A DNA stretch of 64,000 nt from Micavibrio sp. UBA5572 (GTDB lineage Bacteria; Pseudomonadota; Alphaproteobacteria; Micavibrionales; Micavibrionaceae), in contig DIMG01000029.1 of assembly GCA_002425415.1 (NCBI GenBank), positions 1 to 64,000 on the forward strand, written 5' to 3'. The position numbers were made by a program, and so were the translations under genes. Below are positions 42,553 through 51,172 of this stretch, piece after piece. The number at the start of each line of letters is the position of its first letter. Positions within the stretch are counted from its first letter, which is position 1. The notes below the pieces were generated by a model that had not been told where the DNA came from, ran no database searches, and worked only from the letters and a program-made list of their open reading frames with translations.

Positions 42553-42581
42553 TTGCTTTCCCCCTTAAAAAAGACTATATT
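42553..42581 (+). promoter_or_regulatory. Probable promoter of the secreted-protein gene
   Basis: TTGCTT (42553-42558), 17-base spacer, TATATT (42576-42581). Transcription would start near 42588, giving a leader of about 28 bases to the ATG at 42616. Confidence 0.45.
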
Positions 42582-42615
42582 CGTTAGGAATTCATTAACA
42601 ATATGGGGGTTTATC

Positions 42616-43293
42616 ATGGCCACTTCATCATCATATGTTCGTCGTTTTATGGCTGCAGCCGCGACGGTTGCTTTCATGGGGGGGGCAGCGTCTGCTTCTT
42701 TTGCTGCGGAATGTCTGCCTGGTATTTATAATGCTCAAGCTGGCGTTAAATGGGGCGATTGTTATTATACCGCAGAAATTAACAAGGCCATGAAAGACTA
42801 CGGTCAAAAAAGCCTGATTGTTGGTGATAATATTTATGCGGGAAAAGATGGCAATGGGGTTTTGAAGGATTATTTGCGCGTCAATCGGTTTACTGCAAGT
42901 GATGATGGTTCTTTGGGGTTCAATGTTGAAGGTAATAACCCAAGTAATCAACCTTCTACTGAATGGCGCGTGGCTGCTGTTATCAAGAATGTTAGGCTTT
43001 ATGATAGCAACAAGTTTGTTGTCCCAAGTGAGGAAATTGTTGGGCGCAGAAATGCCGAAGGAATACGTAAGACTGGTGATCGTGTCATGTTAAGTGGAGA
43101 GTATAACGGTAAATACATGGTTGTTGTTAGAAGTGCAGATAAGCCAAGTATTGGGAATTTTATGGGATCCGACAACACTTCAGGGGTTTCCATGGCGGCC
43201 TATACTAATTTGGACTACACGGATTTGGGTAAGTCGATCATAAAGTCCCAGAGAAGTGCCAGTCTTGTTGGTCCTATTCTGGCGCAAAAGTAG
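42616..43293 (+). CDS. Unknown secreted protein
   Basis: A 225-residue protein I cannot assign. It has a clear Sec signal peptide: basic Y-V-R-R-F, hydrophobic A-A-A-A-T-V-A-F-M, and a likely cleavage after S-F-A-A before E-C-L-P. The mature part is mostly beta-rich and hydrophilic with two cysteines early (E-C-L-P and G-D-C-Y-Y) that could form a disulfide. ATG 42616 is preceded by GGGGG and a promoter; upstream codons would spoil the signal peptide. It is convergent with the next gene, 6 bp between stops. Probably periplasmic or extracellular. Confidence 0.75.
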   Translation: MATSSSYVRRFMAAAATVAFMGGAASASFAAECLPGIYNAQAGVKWGDCYYTAEINKAMKDYGQKSLIVGDNIYAGKDGNGVLKDYLRVNRFTASDDGSLGFNVEGNNPSNQPSTEWRVAAVIKNVRLYDSNKFVVPSEEIVGRRNAEGIRKTGDRVMLSGEYNGKYMVVVRSADKPSIGNFMGSDNTSGVSMAAYTNLDYTDLGKSIIKSQRSASLVGPILAQK

Positions 43294-43299
43294 TTATTA

Positions 43300-44496
43300 C
43301 TAGAATGTAGCCCCGTCCATTTGTGGAAGTGCTGCGGATGCTGCGTACAATTTTGTTTGATTAGAGATTGTTGATTGTGCATCGAGGGGGTTTGTCGCGT
43401 TTCCGGCTCTGATGAATTCGCCTTTTAAAGGCTCTGCCTGTACGGTATGCTTGCCGAAACTTTCATTGTTACTGTATGAAGGGCTGATTGATTGCGGATG
43501 CGGTAACTCTGCCGACTGGGTCTGCATGCTGGGTTGTGAGTTAATTGGTTTAGATACTGATTCAGCATTTACTCTAAAGAATTGTTTACTTTTCTCGATC
43601 TTTGCAATATTTGTTGATCCCTCTTTGTAATCTGATTGGGCGCTTAGATTTGTATTCTCATATTCATTAACTTTCTCTTGGCGTTTTTGAAGATCTTGTA
43701 TAGTTTCCTTCATCCAAGGTTTTGAATCTAGTTCCTGCATCCTTTTTTTATCAGCTTCGCTAAGTTTCTCACCACGGCGTTGTTTTTCAAGAAGATCAAG
43801 ATATTCTTGAGTCCCTTTACGACGTTTTTGGGCTTCGTCTTTGGAGATTTTATATTTGTCAACCAACTCTTGTTCAAAAGACTCTGCGTTAGCTGGGTCT
43901 TGTAAATATTTCCACATTGAATGGATTTGTTCGCCGGAAACTTGCAATCCTGCAACAGTGTGCATTTGTTTATCCCAACGCTCTTGCCATTCTTTTAGTT
44001 GTTCGTCGTGGATGTCTTCAAGAGCTTCCGCTGTGTCTTGAGCCCTTTCCCTCTCGCGTTTTCTGGCGCGTTGTTCAGGGGTCAGGTCTTCATCGTCCGC
44101 GTCCAGTGAGGCAAACGCCATTTGTGTCCGGCTTTGAAGCCGTTCGATTTGTGCCCCGTTAATCATCACATCATTGGCAAAAGCCATTGCATCCATCGCA
44201 TGGTTTGATGCAATCGCTTCCATCACCGGATTATGCATGATGCCATAGGTTATAAGAGCCTCGCCTGTTGTCAGATCTTCCGGTGCGATTTCATGCATGG
44301 AATCATGAAGGGAATGAAGATCTTCAGGCTTATAATTGTCCGTCAGGTGACGAACGCCATCTGCGAAGTTGTTTAAATCTTTTGTGGAAAATTGGTTTGG
44401 GTCAATAGCAATCTCAGGGGCAATCGCATATGCCGCGCCGTTGCTTTGCGCAGTTCTCTCTTGCGGCGTTGCCGTTGTTGTTTGCTTCATAGACAC
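43300..44496 (-). CDS. Unknown charged, helix-rich 398-residue protein
   Basis: No recognised domain and no signal peptide or membrane segment. The N-terminal third is mixed; the middle (about 145-310) is strongly charged, rich in K, E, Q and R (R-A-R-K-R-E-R-E-R, L-E-K-Q-R-R-G-E-K-L) and likely coiled coil; the last 90 residues are Ser/Asn/Gln-rich and probably disordered. The GTG at 44496 has GGGAG upstream; ATG 44490 is an alternative. It stands alone, with a palindrome about 145 bp upstream and a convergent unknown secreted protein downstream. It could be a structural or secreted effector-type protein, but nothing proves it. Confidence 0.7.
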   Translation of the reverse strand: MSMKQTTTATPQERTAQSNGAAYAIAPEIAIDPNQFSTKDLNNFADGVRHLTDNYKPEDLHSLHDSMHEIAPEDLTTGEALITYGIMHNPVMEAIASNHAMDAMAFANDVMINGAQIERLQSRTQMAFASLDADDEDLTPEQRARKRERERAQDTAEALEDIHDEQLKEWQERWDKQMHTVAGLQVSGEQIHSMWKYLQDPANAESFEQELVDKYKISKDEAQKRRKGTQEYLDLLEKQRRGEKLSEADKKRMQELDSKPWMKETIQDLQKRQEKVNEYENTNLSAQSDYKEGSTNIAKIEKSKQFFRVNAESVSKPINSQPSMQTQSAELPHPQSISPSYSNNESFGKHTVQAEPLKGEFIRAGNATNPLDAQSTISNQTKLYAASAALPQMDGATF

Positions 44497-44639
44497 TTAA
44501 ACTCTCCCCCCCGGGATTAGGCTATTTAACTTTTGTAGTTCCTATATAAGAATATTGTTGATCCTTATATACAGGTTCATTATATCGGGAGAATGTTTAA
44601 GAAATATGTAAAAAGAAAACAATTTGAATAAAATTTATT

Positions 44640-44665
44640 TCAAATTCGATCGATCTCGAATTTGA
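44640..44665. promoter_or_regulatory. 26-bp palindrome upstream of the 398-residue protein gene
   Basis: TCAAATTCGA (44640-44649), a 6-base TCGATC centre and TCGAATTTGA (44656-44665) form perfect 10-bp arms. No T run follows on either strand, so it is more like a dimeric-regulator site than a terminator. The 282-bp region 44497-44778 holds nothing else recognisable. Confidence 0.5.
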
Positions 44666-44778
44666 GCCAAATTGTGGTCAGAACAGGCACAAATCGGGGG
44701 GAGTGAAGAAGAGCCTGTATTATTCTATAATATATCAATAGTTGATACATTGCAATTGAATAACAAAAAAAGAGAGCC

Positions 44779-45564
44779 CTATTTAAATGGCACAAGGTCA
44801 AGGTAGACGCGGTGTCCGTATGATCCAGACGGGTTAAGACGCGCCGTGGATAATACTTTTGCCGATTGTTTTAATTGCAACACCAGATGAGATCCGTTTT
44901 TATCTGTATTGGCACGGAAGGATTTGACCATTGGTGATGATTTCAGTGTCAGGCTTTCTGTTGCTTTCCATTGGTTTCCCGGCAAATCAATAACCAACAA
45001 ACCCTCGCCATTATCCAAATCATAACGCATTTCTGTGCGCTTGGTTGTATCAAGAACGATGCGGGTCACTTCGCCTTTTTGTTCTCCGATCCTGACGCTG
45101 GTTACAGCGGCAACAGATTCACTTGCTTTCATAGTTGCAGGCGATGGAGACTTTTCTTTTTCAAGAGGTTTGGGCGCAGGCTTTTCAATCGGTGTTGTCA
45201 CCTTTGTGATTTTCACCGATTCACTTTTGGGAACAGATTTTATTGCATCAGGCTTTGTTACATTAAGAGGCCTATTGGGTGCGTATGTTGCGTCGATACG
45301 GTCAAGTTCCAAAGACAATGCCTTGAAATGATTTTCTATGACTTCAACTTTTTTTAAAGTCGGCTGCGCGTCTGAAATTTGTGTTTCTAATGTCCCCACC
45401 CGGAATTCGAGAGCGGATAAACGATCACCGTCCAGAATATTTTTTTCAACCGGCACAACAGGATTGGCAGGCATGGTTTTATCGCCATCAAGAGTTGGCG
45501 GGGATTGGCAGGCCACCAGAGCCAATGAAGATGCCGTAAGAATGAAGAATTTCAGGTTTCGCAT
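44779..45564 (-). CDS. AMIN-domain lipoprotein
   Basis: About 261 residues from ATG 45564. Signal peptide with lipobox L-V-A-C, a coiled-coil stretch (L-S-A-L-E-F-R-V-G-T-L-E-T-Q), a Lys/Pro-rich linker, and a C-terminal AMIN domain (about 150-258) with T-R-I-V-L-D-T-T and L-V-I-D-L-P-G. AMIN domains bind peptidoglycan and target amidases or secretins to the cell wall. No amidase domain is attached. A TTG at 45600 is a longer start option; neither has a strong ribosome binding site. It lies 84 bp after a glycosyltransferase gene. Confidence 0.8.
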   Translation of the reverse strand: MRNLKFFILTASSLALVACQSPPTLDGDKTMPANPVVPVEKNILDGDRLSALEFRVGTLETQISDAQPTLKKVEVIENHFKALSLELDRIDATYAPNRPLNVTKPDAIKSVPKSESVKITKVTTPIEKPAPKPLEKEKSPSPATMKASESVAAVTSVRIGEQKGEVTRIVLDTTKRTEMRYDLDNGEGLLVIDLPGNQWKATESLTLKSSPMVKSFRANTDKNGSHLVLQLKQSAKVLSTARLNPSGSYGHRVYLDLVPFK

Positions 45565-45648
45565 GGAGTTCAGGTTGGATTGAGAATCAGACCCCGTCAA
45601 TCCATGCCCTTTTTATCAACGACCTTATCCACAAGATGAGTGCTTGTT

Positions 45649-46746
45649 TTATTTCGATATTACCCGTTCGTACACAGCAAGGGTCTTTTGAGCCATTGTG
45701 GAAAAGGTGAAGTCTTGTTCATAGCTCAACCGCCCTTTATAGCCCATCTCAATCAATGCTTCTTTATCGGACAGAATTGCGCGTAATTCCTTGAGCAAAT
45801 AATCATCCGATTCAGGTGGAACAAGGATGCCGGTTTGCCGATGGTTAATCAATTCCGCAACACCGCCGACATCTGTGGCAATTACCGGCAAGGCCGAGCG
45901 CATGGCCTCGATAATAGTCAGTGGCAAGCCTTCCCACTTGCTAATCAAGGCAAAAAGATCCGCTTGTTCCATTAAATCTGGAATATCCGATCGTTCCCCG
46001 AGAAAACGTACGCGATCCGCCATGCCCATGTGGCGTGCAAGATTGCGCAGATCCAGATCATCACCGCCCCCCACAAAGTCAAGCGTCCAGTCACAATCAA
46101 GGCAGCCCCATAAAGCCCGTAGCAAACGAGCATGATCCTTTTGAGCCCCCACACGTGCAACCATCAATATTTTGACAGGTTTGCCCGTTGGATGGCGTGC
46201 CTGCAAAGGGGGTAAAAACGGCATGCCGTTGTGGATGGCTGTTATTTTACGAGACGGAGCAATTTTATATTTTAGCGCAAGATGACGATCATATTCGCTC
46301 ACAGTAATAATCTGCTGGCCAAAAAACGCAGCGGTTTTTTCAAGAACCTTATAAATGATTCTGTGTGTCTTCGGGACGCCCTCAGTAAACGCCCAGCCAT
46401 GCGCGGTAAAGACAGAGGGAATTCCGAGTGACCAAGCCGCCAAGCGTCCCAAAAGACCCGCTTTTGACGAATGGCAGGTTAGCAAATCAGGACGAATTAT
46501 TTTTAGTGCTTTTCGGATTTGAAAAAAAGCTTTAGCGTCTTTTAGCGGATGGATGCTGCGTTGGAGGTCTGCGATTTCATAAAAAGGAATTCCCTGGGTT
46601 TCCATCGCATCCGAGATCTTTCCAGAAAATCCCGACAACAAAGACACGTCATGCCCCTGTGCTTTCATCCACAAGCATAGATCGCGAACATGAACCTGCG
46701 CCCCGCCAAATTCATCCATTCGTGTAATTAAATAGCTAATCTTCAT
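45649..46746 (-). CDS. Glycosyltransferase family 4 (GT-B)
   Basis: A 365-residue GT-B glycosyltransferase. N-terminal acceptor domain starts M-K-I-S-Y-L-I-T-R-M-D-E-F-G-G-A-Q; the donor domain has V-A-R-V-G-A-Q-K-D-H and the GT4 signature E-G-L-P-L-T-I-I-E-A-M, with T-D-V-G-G-V-A-E. The sugar is unknown. Divergent from the epimerase gene across about 75 bp, suggesting a joint role in surface glycan assembly. Confidence 0.9.
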   Translation of the reverse strand: MKISYLITRMDEFGGAQVHVRDLCLWMKAQGHDVSLLSGFSGKISDAMETQGIPFYEIADLQRSIHPLKDAKAFFQIRKALKIIRPDLLTCHSSKAGLLGRLAAWSLGIPSVFTAHGWAFTEGVPKTHRIIYKVLEKTAAFFGQQIITVSEYDRHLALKYKIAPSRKITAIHNGMPFLPPLQARHPTGKPVKILMVARVGAQKDHARLLRALWGCLDCDWTLDFVGGGDDLDLRNLARHMGMADRVRFLGERSDIPDLMEQADLFALISKWEGLPLTIIEAMRSALPVIATDVGGVAELINHRQTGILVPPESDDYLLKELRAILSDKEALIEMGYKGRLSYEQDFTFSTMAQKTLAVYERVISK

Positions 46747-46823
46747 TTTTAAGTTTCGACTTTATCGGTTTATCTTTAATATAAAGGAATATCGTATTTC
46801 GAGACCAACAGAAAGACTTGGAT

Positions 46824-47837
46824 ATGCCTTCTCTCCACAAAATTGCGTTGCTTGGTGGCAGCGGCTTTATTGGTTCCCGTCTGACGTCGGATTTACTCTA
46901 CCAAGGGCATGACGTGACCATTGCCGATATTGCCCCCAGCCCATCTTATCCTGATTTGCGCATCAATGCGGATGTTCGCGAGTATGAATCTCTGTTGGCA
47001 GCCTGTTCCGAATGCGACACGATTATCAATCTAGCGGCAGCTCACCGTGATAATGTGCGCCCTATTTCCCTTTATTATGACACCAACGTGACTGGTGCGC
47101 GCATGACCTGCGCCGTGGCTGAAAAACTCGGGATCAACCGAATTGTCTTTACCAGTTCGGTTGCGGTTTATGGTCACCAACACGGTGAGCCCGACGAAAC
47201 GGCATCCCATATGCCGATCAATCCTTATGGCGAAACAAAATCCCAAGCCGAAAATGTTTTTCGTGAATGGTTTGAAAAATCTCCTGAAACACGCTCTTTG
47301 GTTATTGTCCGACCTTCAGTTGTATTTGGCCCTACCAATCGCGGCAATGTCCATACTTTAATGGATCAAATTGTCAAAGGTCGGTTTCTGATGGTCGGGG
47401 ACGGAGAAAATAAAAAATCCATGGCCTATGTCGGGAATGTTTCTGCGTTTTTAACCCATGCTCTTTCTTTCGGGAATGGCTATCATGTTTTTAACTATGC
47501 GGATAAACCAGACATGACGATGAACCGTTTGGTGAATTTGATTTGCGAGCGCACCAATCGCCCCTCTGTTACACGGATCAAAATGCCGAAAATTCTTGGA
47601 TTGGGGGCAGGTCTGGCTTTTGATGTTGTCTCCAGATTTACAGGAAAAACTTTGCCCATCAGTCGTATTCGCGTAGAAAAATTTTGTGCCAATACAGCTT
47701 TTAAGGCTGATCGTGTTCGCCAAAGCGGGTTCACGCCGCCAACAGCAATTGAGGATGCTTTGATCCAGACCATTGATGCCGAATTCAAACAACAATCAGG
47801 TGAGTCTATTGTGCCGCCTTTGAAAGCAGCCCGATAA
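46824..47837 (+). CDS. NAD-dependent epimerase/dehydratase (extended SDR)
   Basis: A 337-residue extended short-chain dehydrogenase. NAD motif G-G-S-G-F-I-G near residue 11, catalytic S-S-V-A-V-Y-G and Y-G-E-T-K (Tyr-x-x-x-Lys). It likely epimerises or reduces a UDP-HexNAc derivative. Pairing with a WecA/WbpL-type transferase recalls the wbpV-wbpL and wreQ-wreU arrangements of O-antigen loci, where the enzyme makes UDP-QuiNAc or UDP-GalNAc; this is inference. ATG 46824 is preferred over TTG 46818. Its 3' end overlaps the convergent transferase gene by 32 bp. Confidence 0.86.
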   Translation: MPSLHKIALLGGSGFIGSRLTSDLLYQGHDVTIADIAPSPSYPDLRINADVREYESLLAACSECDTIINLAAAHRDNVRPISLYYDTNVTGARMTCAVAEKLGINRIVFTSSVAVYGHQHGEPDETASHMPINPYGETKSQAENVFREWFEKSPETRSLVIVRPSVVFGPTNRGNVHTLMDQIVKGRFLMVGDGENKKSMAYVGNVSAFLTHALSFGNGYHVFNYADKPDMTMNRLVNLICERTNRPSVTRIKMPKILGLGAGLAFDVVSRFTGKTLPISRIRVEKFCANTAFKADRVRQSGFTPPTAIEDALIQTIDAEFKQQSGESIVPPLKAAR

Positions 47838-48906
47838 ATTTTTTCGCATGGATGGTTAATGCGGCATGAGACAACCACAGCACAGCCCATGCCCATCCCA
47901 AGACTCCGTGTGGAACACCTAATTTTACTCCCAAAACTCCGATCGCTCCCAAAATTGCCGACCAGCAAAGAATTATATACACTGTGGACGCGACTCCAAA
48001 TCCGGCGTGAATAAAATGGTGGTGAAAGTGGCGACGATCAGGCGCAAATGGCGGCTTGTGATCCCGAAGACGCGCAACCAGCAAGCCAAATGCATCGATA
48101 ATAGGAAGGGCAATCACCCATGCGACAGAGACAGGTTCAATAACTTGATGGGGTGTTTGCGACAGGGTAATGGCAAACCACGCGATCATCACCCCTATTC
48201 CCATGCTACCTGCATCACCCAGAAAAACTTTGGCATGTTTTCTCCATGGGCTGCGGGCGTTGTAAAACAGAAAACCCAAAAGGCCTGCGCAAAAAATTGC
48301 AATTTCAAAAACCGTTTCCGTTTCGCCATGCCAGAACGCCGACAGGCCAAACCATAAGAAAACAATCAAGGCATTTCCTCCGGCCAGTCCATCCAGTCCA
48401 TCCATCATATTGACAGCATTGATAATATAAACAACGCAAGCGATCGAAAATGGAATCGACATCCAGCCTAACCCCATCTGGCCAAAACCAAGAATATTTC
48501 CCAGACTTGTAATTTGTGCGCCTCCACCGATTACAAGAATTGCTGCGACCAGAAAATGGGTTGCAAATTTGATCCGTGCATCAATCTCCCGCGCATCATC
48601 AATCACACCCACCAACAAAATGATGCCCAATGATACGATCAAAGCCCAAGGAATGGTCGTGGATAAAAAAATTCCGGAACCAAATAATATTGCGATAAAA
48701 ATAGTAAATATTGCTATTCCTCCAACTGGAGGAACTGGTTCATCATGCTGTTTTCGTCCGCCTGGTGCATCGACAACACCCAATTTTAGCGCAAGCTGTC
48801 TTGCCAAGGCAACAACGATCACAGTCACCAAAAACGCGGCCACAGAAACGCCTATCCAAATATGTGGCGTAATATTCAGGAGGTCATGGGAGGCTGATGT
48901 CAACAT
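47806..48906 (-). CDS. Undecaprenyl-phosphate HexNAc-1-phosphate transferase, WecA/WbpL type
   Basis: A 366-residue polytopic enzyme transferring a HexNAc-1-phosphate to undecaprenyl phosphate, the first step of O-antigen or capsule repeat synthesis. Family motifs: P-V-P-P-V-G-G-I-A-I-F, N-M-M-D-G-L-D-G-L-A-G, F-L-G-D-A-G-S-M-G, and the C-terminal P-D-R-R-H-F-H-H-H-F that marks WecA rather than MraY. It starts only 16 bp after the last pilus gene on the same strand, so it may be co-expressed with the pilus operon. Confidence 0.9.
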   Translation of the reverse strand: MLTSASHDLLNITPHIWIGVSVAAFLVTVIVVALARQLALKLGVVDAPGGRKQHDEPVPPVGGIAIFTIFIAILFGSGIFLSTTIPWALIVSLGIILLVGVIDDAREIDARIKFATHFLVAAILVIGGGAQITSLGNILGFGQMGLGWMSIPFSIACVVYIINAVNMMDGLDGLAGGNALIVFLWFGLSAFWHGETETVFEIAIFCAGLLGFLFYNARSPWRKHAKVFLGDAGSMGIGVMIAWFAITLSQTPHQVIEPVSVAWVIALPIIDAFGLLVARLRDHKPPFAPDRRHFHHHFIHAGFGVASTVYIILCWSAILGAIGVLGVKLGVPHGVLGWAWAVLWLSHAALTIHAKKFIGLLSKAAQ

Positions 48907-48922
48907 TCAAAGGCGCTTTTTA

Positions 48923-49942
48923 TTAACGATTGCCCTTAACCCGAACACGTCCATCTTTTTCAATTTCCGGCTGAGCTTGCCCACGAATGCTCATAATCCC
49001 GGTCGAATATGCGGCAGGAACAAGAGCTTCCCATTCCATTTTTCCTTTTGCTACTTCAAACCGAACCAATGTCCCATCAATTTTTGTTAAATCATCAAGA
49101 AGTTGTTGAATACGGAACGTGTATTCGGACACTTCATTCCTGGATAAATCTCGCGCATCGTTCAATAACTTTACGCTGGTGGCTTCGGTTTGATCTTTCA
49201 CTGTTTGCAGGTTTCGATCCAGAAAGTTTATCATGATATATTGAACAGCGATAAACGCCATCAATACTAACGATACAGCGAGACCGGAAAACAGAAGTAT
49301 GCGCGCCGTTGCGCGAGAGAGCTGTTCTGTTCTTAATTGACGGTTTCGCCATGGAACGATGTCTGCAATCTGATCGTTAATCGTGATGAAATTTGCGTCC
49401 ATGCTCTGAATTTTTGGAAGGATACTTCTTGATGCTCCCAGATAGATTTGCATCCGGCTTGTTTCCTGATCCCAGCGCAAAGCTCCTGCTGCGCCCTCTT
49501 TTTCGTAGATATAAACCGTTTGTTTATCCCAGAACTCGCTATTTCCCGGAAGAGCAGAGGCCAAAGGACACCAGCTATCAGGGTTTGAAACCATCACAGA
49601 TGATGGGCATGCCAGATACCAGATGCGGTCTTCCTCAATCGAATACACATAATGGACTTTTTCCGTCGCGCATGCTTGAGAGGCCGCATTCCAGACGGAT
49701 TCATCTTCCATTCCCGGAACATAAGGCAACGAACCACCAACCAATTCGGATGGCAAAAAAGGATCAAGACTTTCAATAAATTTTTTACGCTCACCGGCTA
49801 GTTTAGCCGCCATACTCGGTTGAGGTTTGCTTTGAACCCGAATTTCTTCTTCGCCTTCATCAGATGGTGTGCCGTCCTCCATTTTCGAAGAGGAGATATT
49901 TGGTCTCTTTTTTTCTTTTTTAGGCCCCAAATTGAATGCCAT
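48923..49942 (-). CDS. Bitopic inner-membrane protein of the pilus operon
   Basis: A 339-residue protein with a long cytoplasmic N-terminal part (about 1-205), one membrane segment (about 213-235) and a periplasmic coiled coil and small beta domain. This is the topology of GspL/PilO-type assembly-platform proteins; PilO of IncI-type IVB pili is the closest expectation, but I cannot confirm the family from motifs. Its ATG overlaps the pilR stop (TAATG), which ties it to the pilus genes. An aromatic/Cys-containing stretch (S-N-P-D-S-W-C-P-L) is in the cytoplasmic domain. Confidence 0.72.
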   Translation of the reverse strand: MAFNLGPKKEKKRPNISSSKMEDGTPSDEGEEEIRVQSKPQPSMAAKLAGERKKFIESLDPFLPSELVGGSLPYVPGMEDESVWNAASQACATEKVHYVYSIEEDRIWYLACPSSVMVSNPDSWCPLASALPGNSEFWDKQTVYIYEKEGAAGALRWDQETSRMQIYLGASRSILPKIQSMDANFITINDQIADIVPWRNRQLRTEQLSRATARILLFSGLAVSLVLMAFIAVQYIMINFLDRNLQTVKDQTEATSVKLLNDARDLSRNEVSEYTFRIQQLLDDLTKIDGTLVRFEVAKGKMEWEALVPAAYSTGIMSIRGQAQPEIEKDGRVRVKGNR

Positions 49943-51162
49943 TACATTTTTCCTTCCATCAAGCCACCCATCATACTATCCATACTCATATTCATGACAG
50001 TCAGCGCATAAATCGCACTTCCAAAGCCAATCGCCAGATAAACGCCCGTCAGCAGAAATGCCAGCCAGACAATCAATTTGTGCTTCAATCTTCCTGCCTG
50101 AGACCGGAGCTCGGCAATTGATTCCATGATTGTAGCAACCTGAGAGAGATCCGACAAGGTCGCGAGTTCCATGCGCTCAGATCTATTCAAAGGCTCACGA
50201 TCCAGTGCCGCTCCCAGACCAATCCCACGGGATAATTCTTCATTGGCAGCATCCCAGTACCCTGCAACTTCAGGTGAGTTTGACGCTTCGGAAGACTGCT
50301 GTAAAGCCTCGTTAATCGGGACATTACTGCGCAACATACGCGAGGCCGCCGACATCGAGTCAGCAAAGCTAAGATCGCGCATGTACCCGCCAATCAAAGG
50401 GATTTTTCTGACAATTCGTTGGGTTGGCCAATCGCGTTTCCCACGATTGATAAAAAAGGAAAACACGCACCACGCCATAAATCCGGCAAAACCAAAGGCA
50501 ATCCAAATCAGAATATCCCATGTCAGTTCCAAATTATGAGTCACCCGAGTGTATTTTTCAAGATCAGGGCCTTCTTTCGGGGCATTGTCCTTGAACCAAT
50601 TCAAAACCGTGTCTTTTCCCCAAAACAAAGACTGAACAATGGTCACGACATCAAACGCCAACCACCCCATCGTCCCCATAATTGCGCCTTTGTTTTTACG
50701 CTTTTGGGTAATTGAATGGATTGCGTAAGGAATTCCTTCTGTCAGCTTTCCTGCGCGTTCACTGGCCGAAATAATAGCCAAAGTCGATCGATCAAAAATC
50801 TGCAATGCTTTAAGTGCATCCATTAAACCAAGTCCGCGGGCCAGAGCTTCTCGAGCCGGCGCCAGAATATTCTGACGGGTCGGGTTTGTTTCTGCTTCGA
50901 TAATCTTCCAAAGTGCCACGCCAGGGGATGTCGAAGTTGCGCGGAACATAATGCCCCGCAACAATTGCACTTGCCACCAGCTTGACCGCGCCAAAAGTCT
51001 TTCCAATGGTGTTCTGGTATGTGCCCGAATGGTCAGAACATGCCCGCCTTTTTTTTGAACAGCGTCACGTACATCATTTTCTGATGGCAAATACATTGTT
51101 TCGGTCGCGGTTTTGGCACCCGACCTTGTTTCATAGGCAATCTGGACAATCCATTGCTGCAT
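49942..51162 (-). CDS. pilR: Pilus assembly platform protein, PilR/GspF family
   Basis: A 406-residue inner-membrane protein of the T2SSF family. Two F-domain copies (about 50-165 and 255-370), each helical and followed by hydrophobic segments (about 165-185, 215-240, 375-400). Typical features are A-L-K-A-L-Q-I-F-D and S-A-S-E-R-A-G-K-L-T-E-G in the first copy, and M-L-R-S-N-V-P-I-N-E-A-L-Q in the second. It couples the ATPase to pilin extraction. It begins about 10 bp after the ATPase stop. Confidence 0.9.
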   Translation of the reverse strand: MQQWIVQIAYETRSGAKTATETMYLPSENDVRDAVQKKGGHVLTIRAHTRTPLERLLARSSWWQVQLLRGIMFRATSTSPGVALWKIIEAETNPTRQNILAPAREALARGLGLMDALKALQIFDRSTLAIISASERAGKLTEGIPYAIHSITQKRKNKGAIMGTMGWLAFDVVTIVQSLFWGKDTVLNWFKDNAPKEGPDLEKYTRVTHNLELTWDILIWIAFGFAGFMAWCVFSFFINRGKRDWPTQRIVRKIPLIGGYMRDLSFADSMSAASRMLRSNVPINEALQQSSEASNSPEVAGYWDAANEELSRGIGLGAALDREPLNRSERMELATLSDLSQVATIMESIAELRSQAGRLKHKLIVWLAFLLTGVYLAIGFGSAIYALTVMNMSMDSMMGGLMEGKM

Positions 51163-51172
51163 GACGGGACTC

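Noticed and set aside
42514..42615. Upstream extension of the secreted-protein gene
   Set aside because: It lies before a good ribosome binding site and would bury the signal peptide.
45649..48906. Mobile genomic island with sugar genes
   Set aside because: No integrase, transposase, tRNA end or flanking repeats; base composition looks like the rest.
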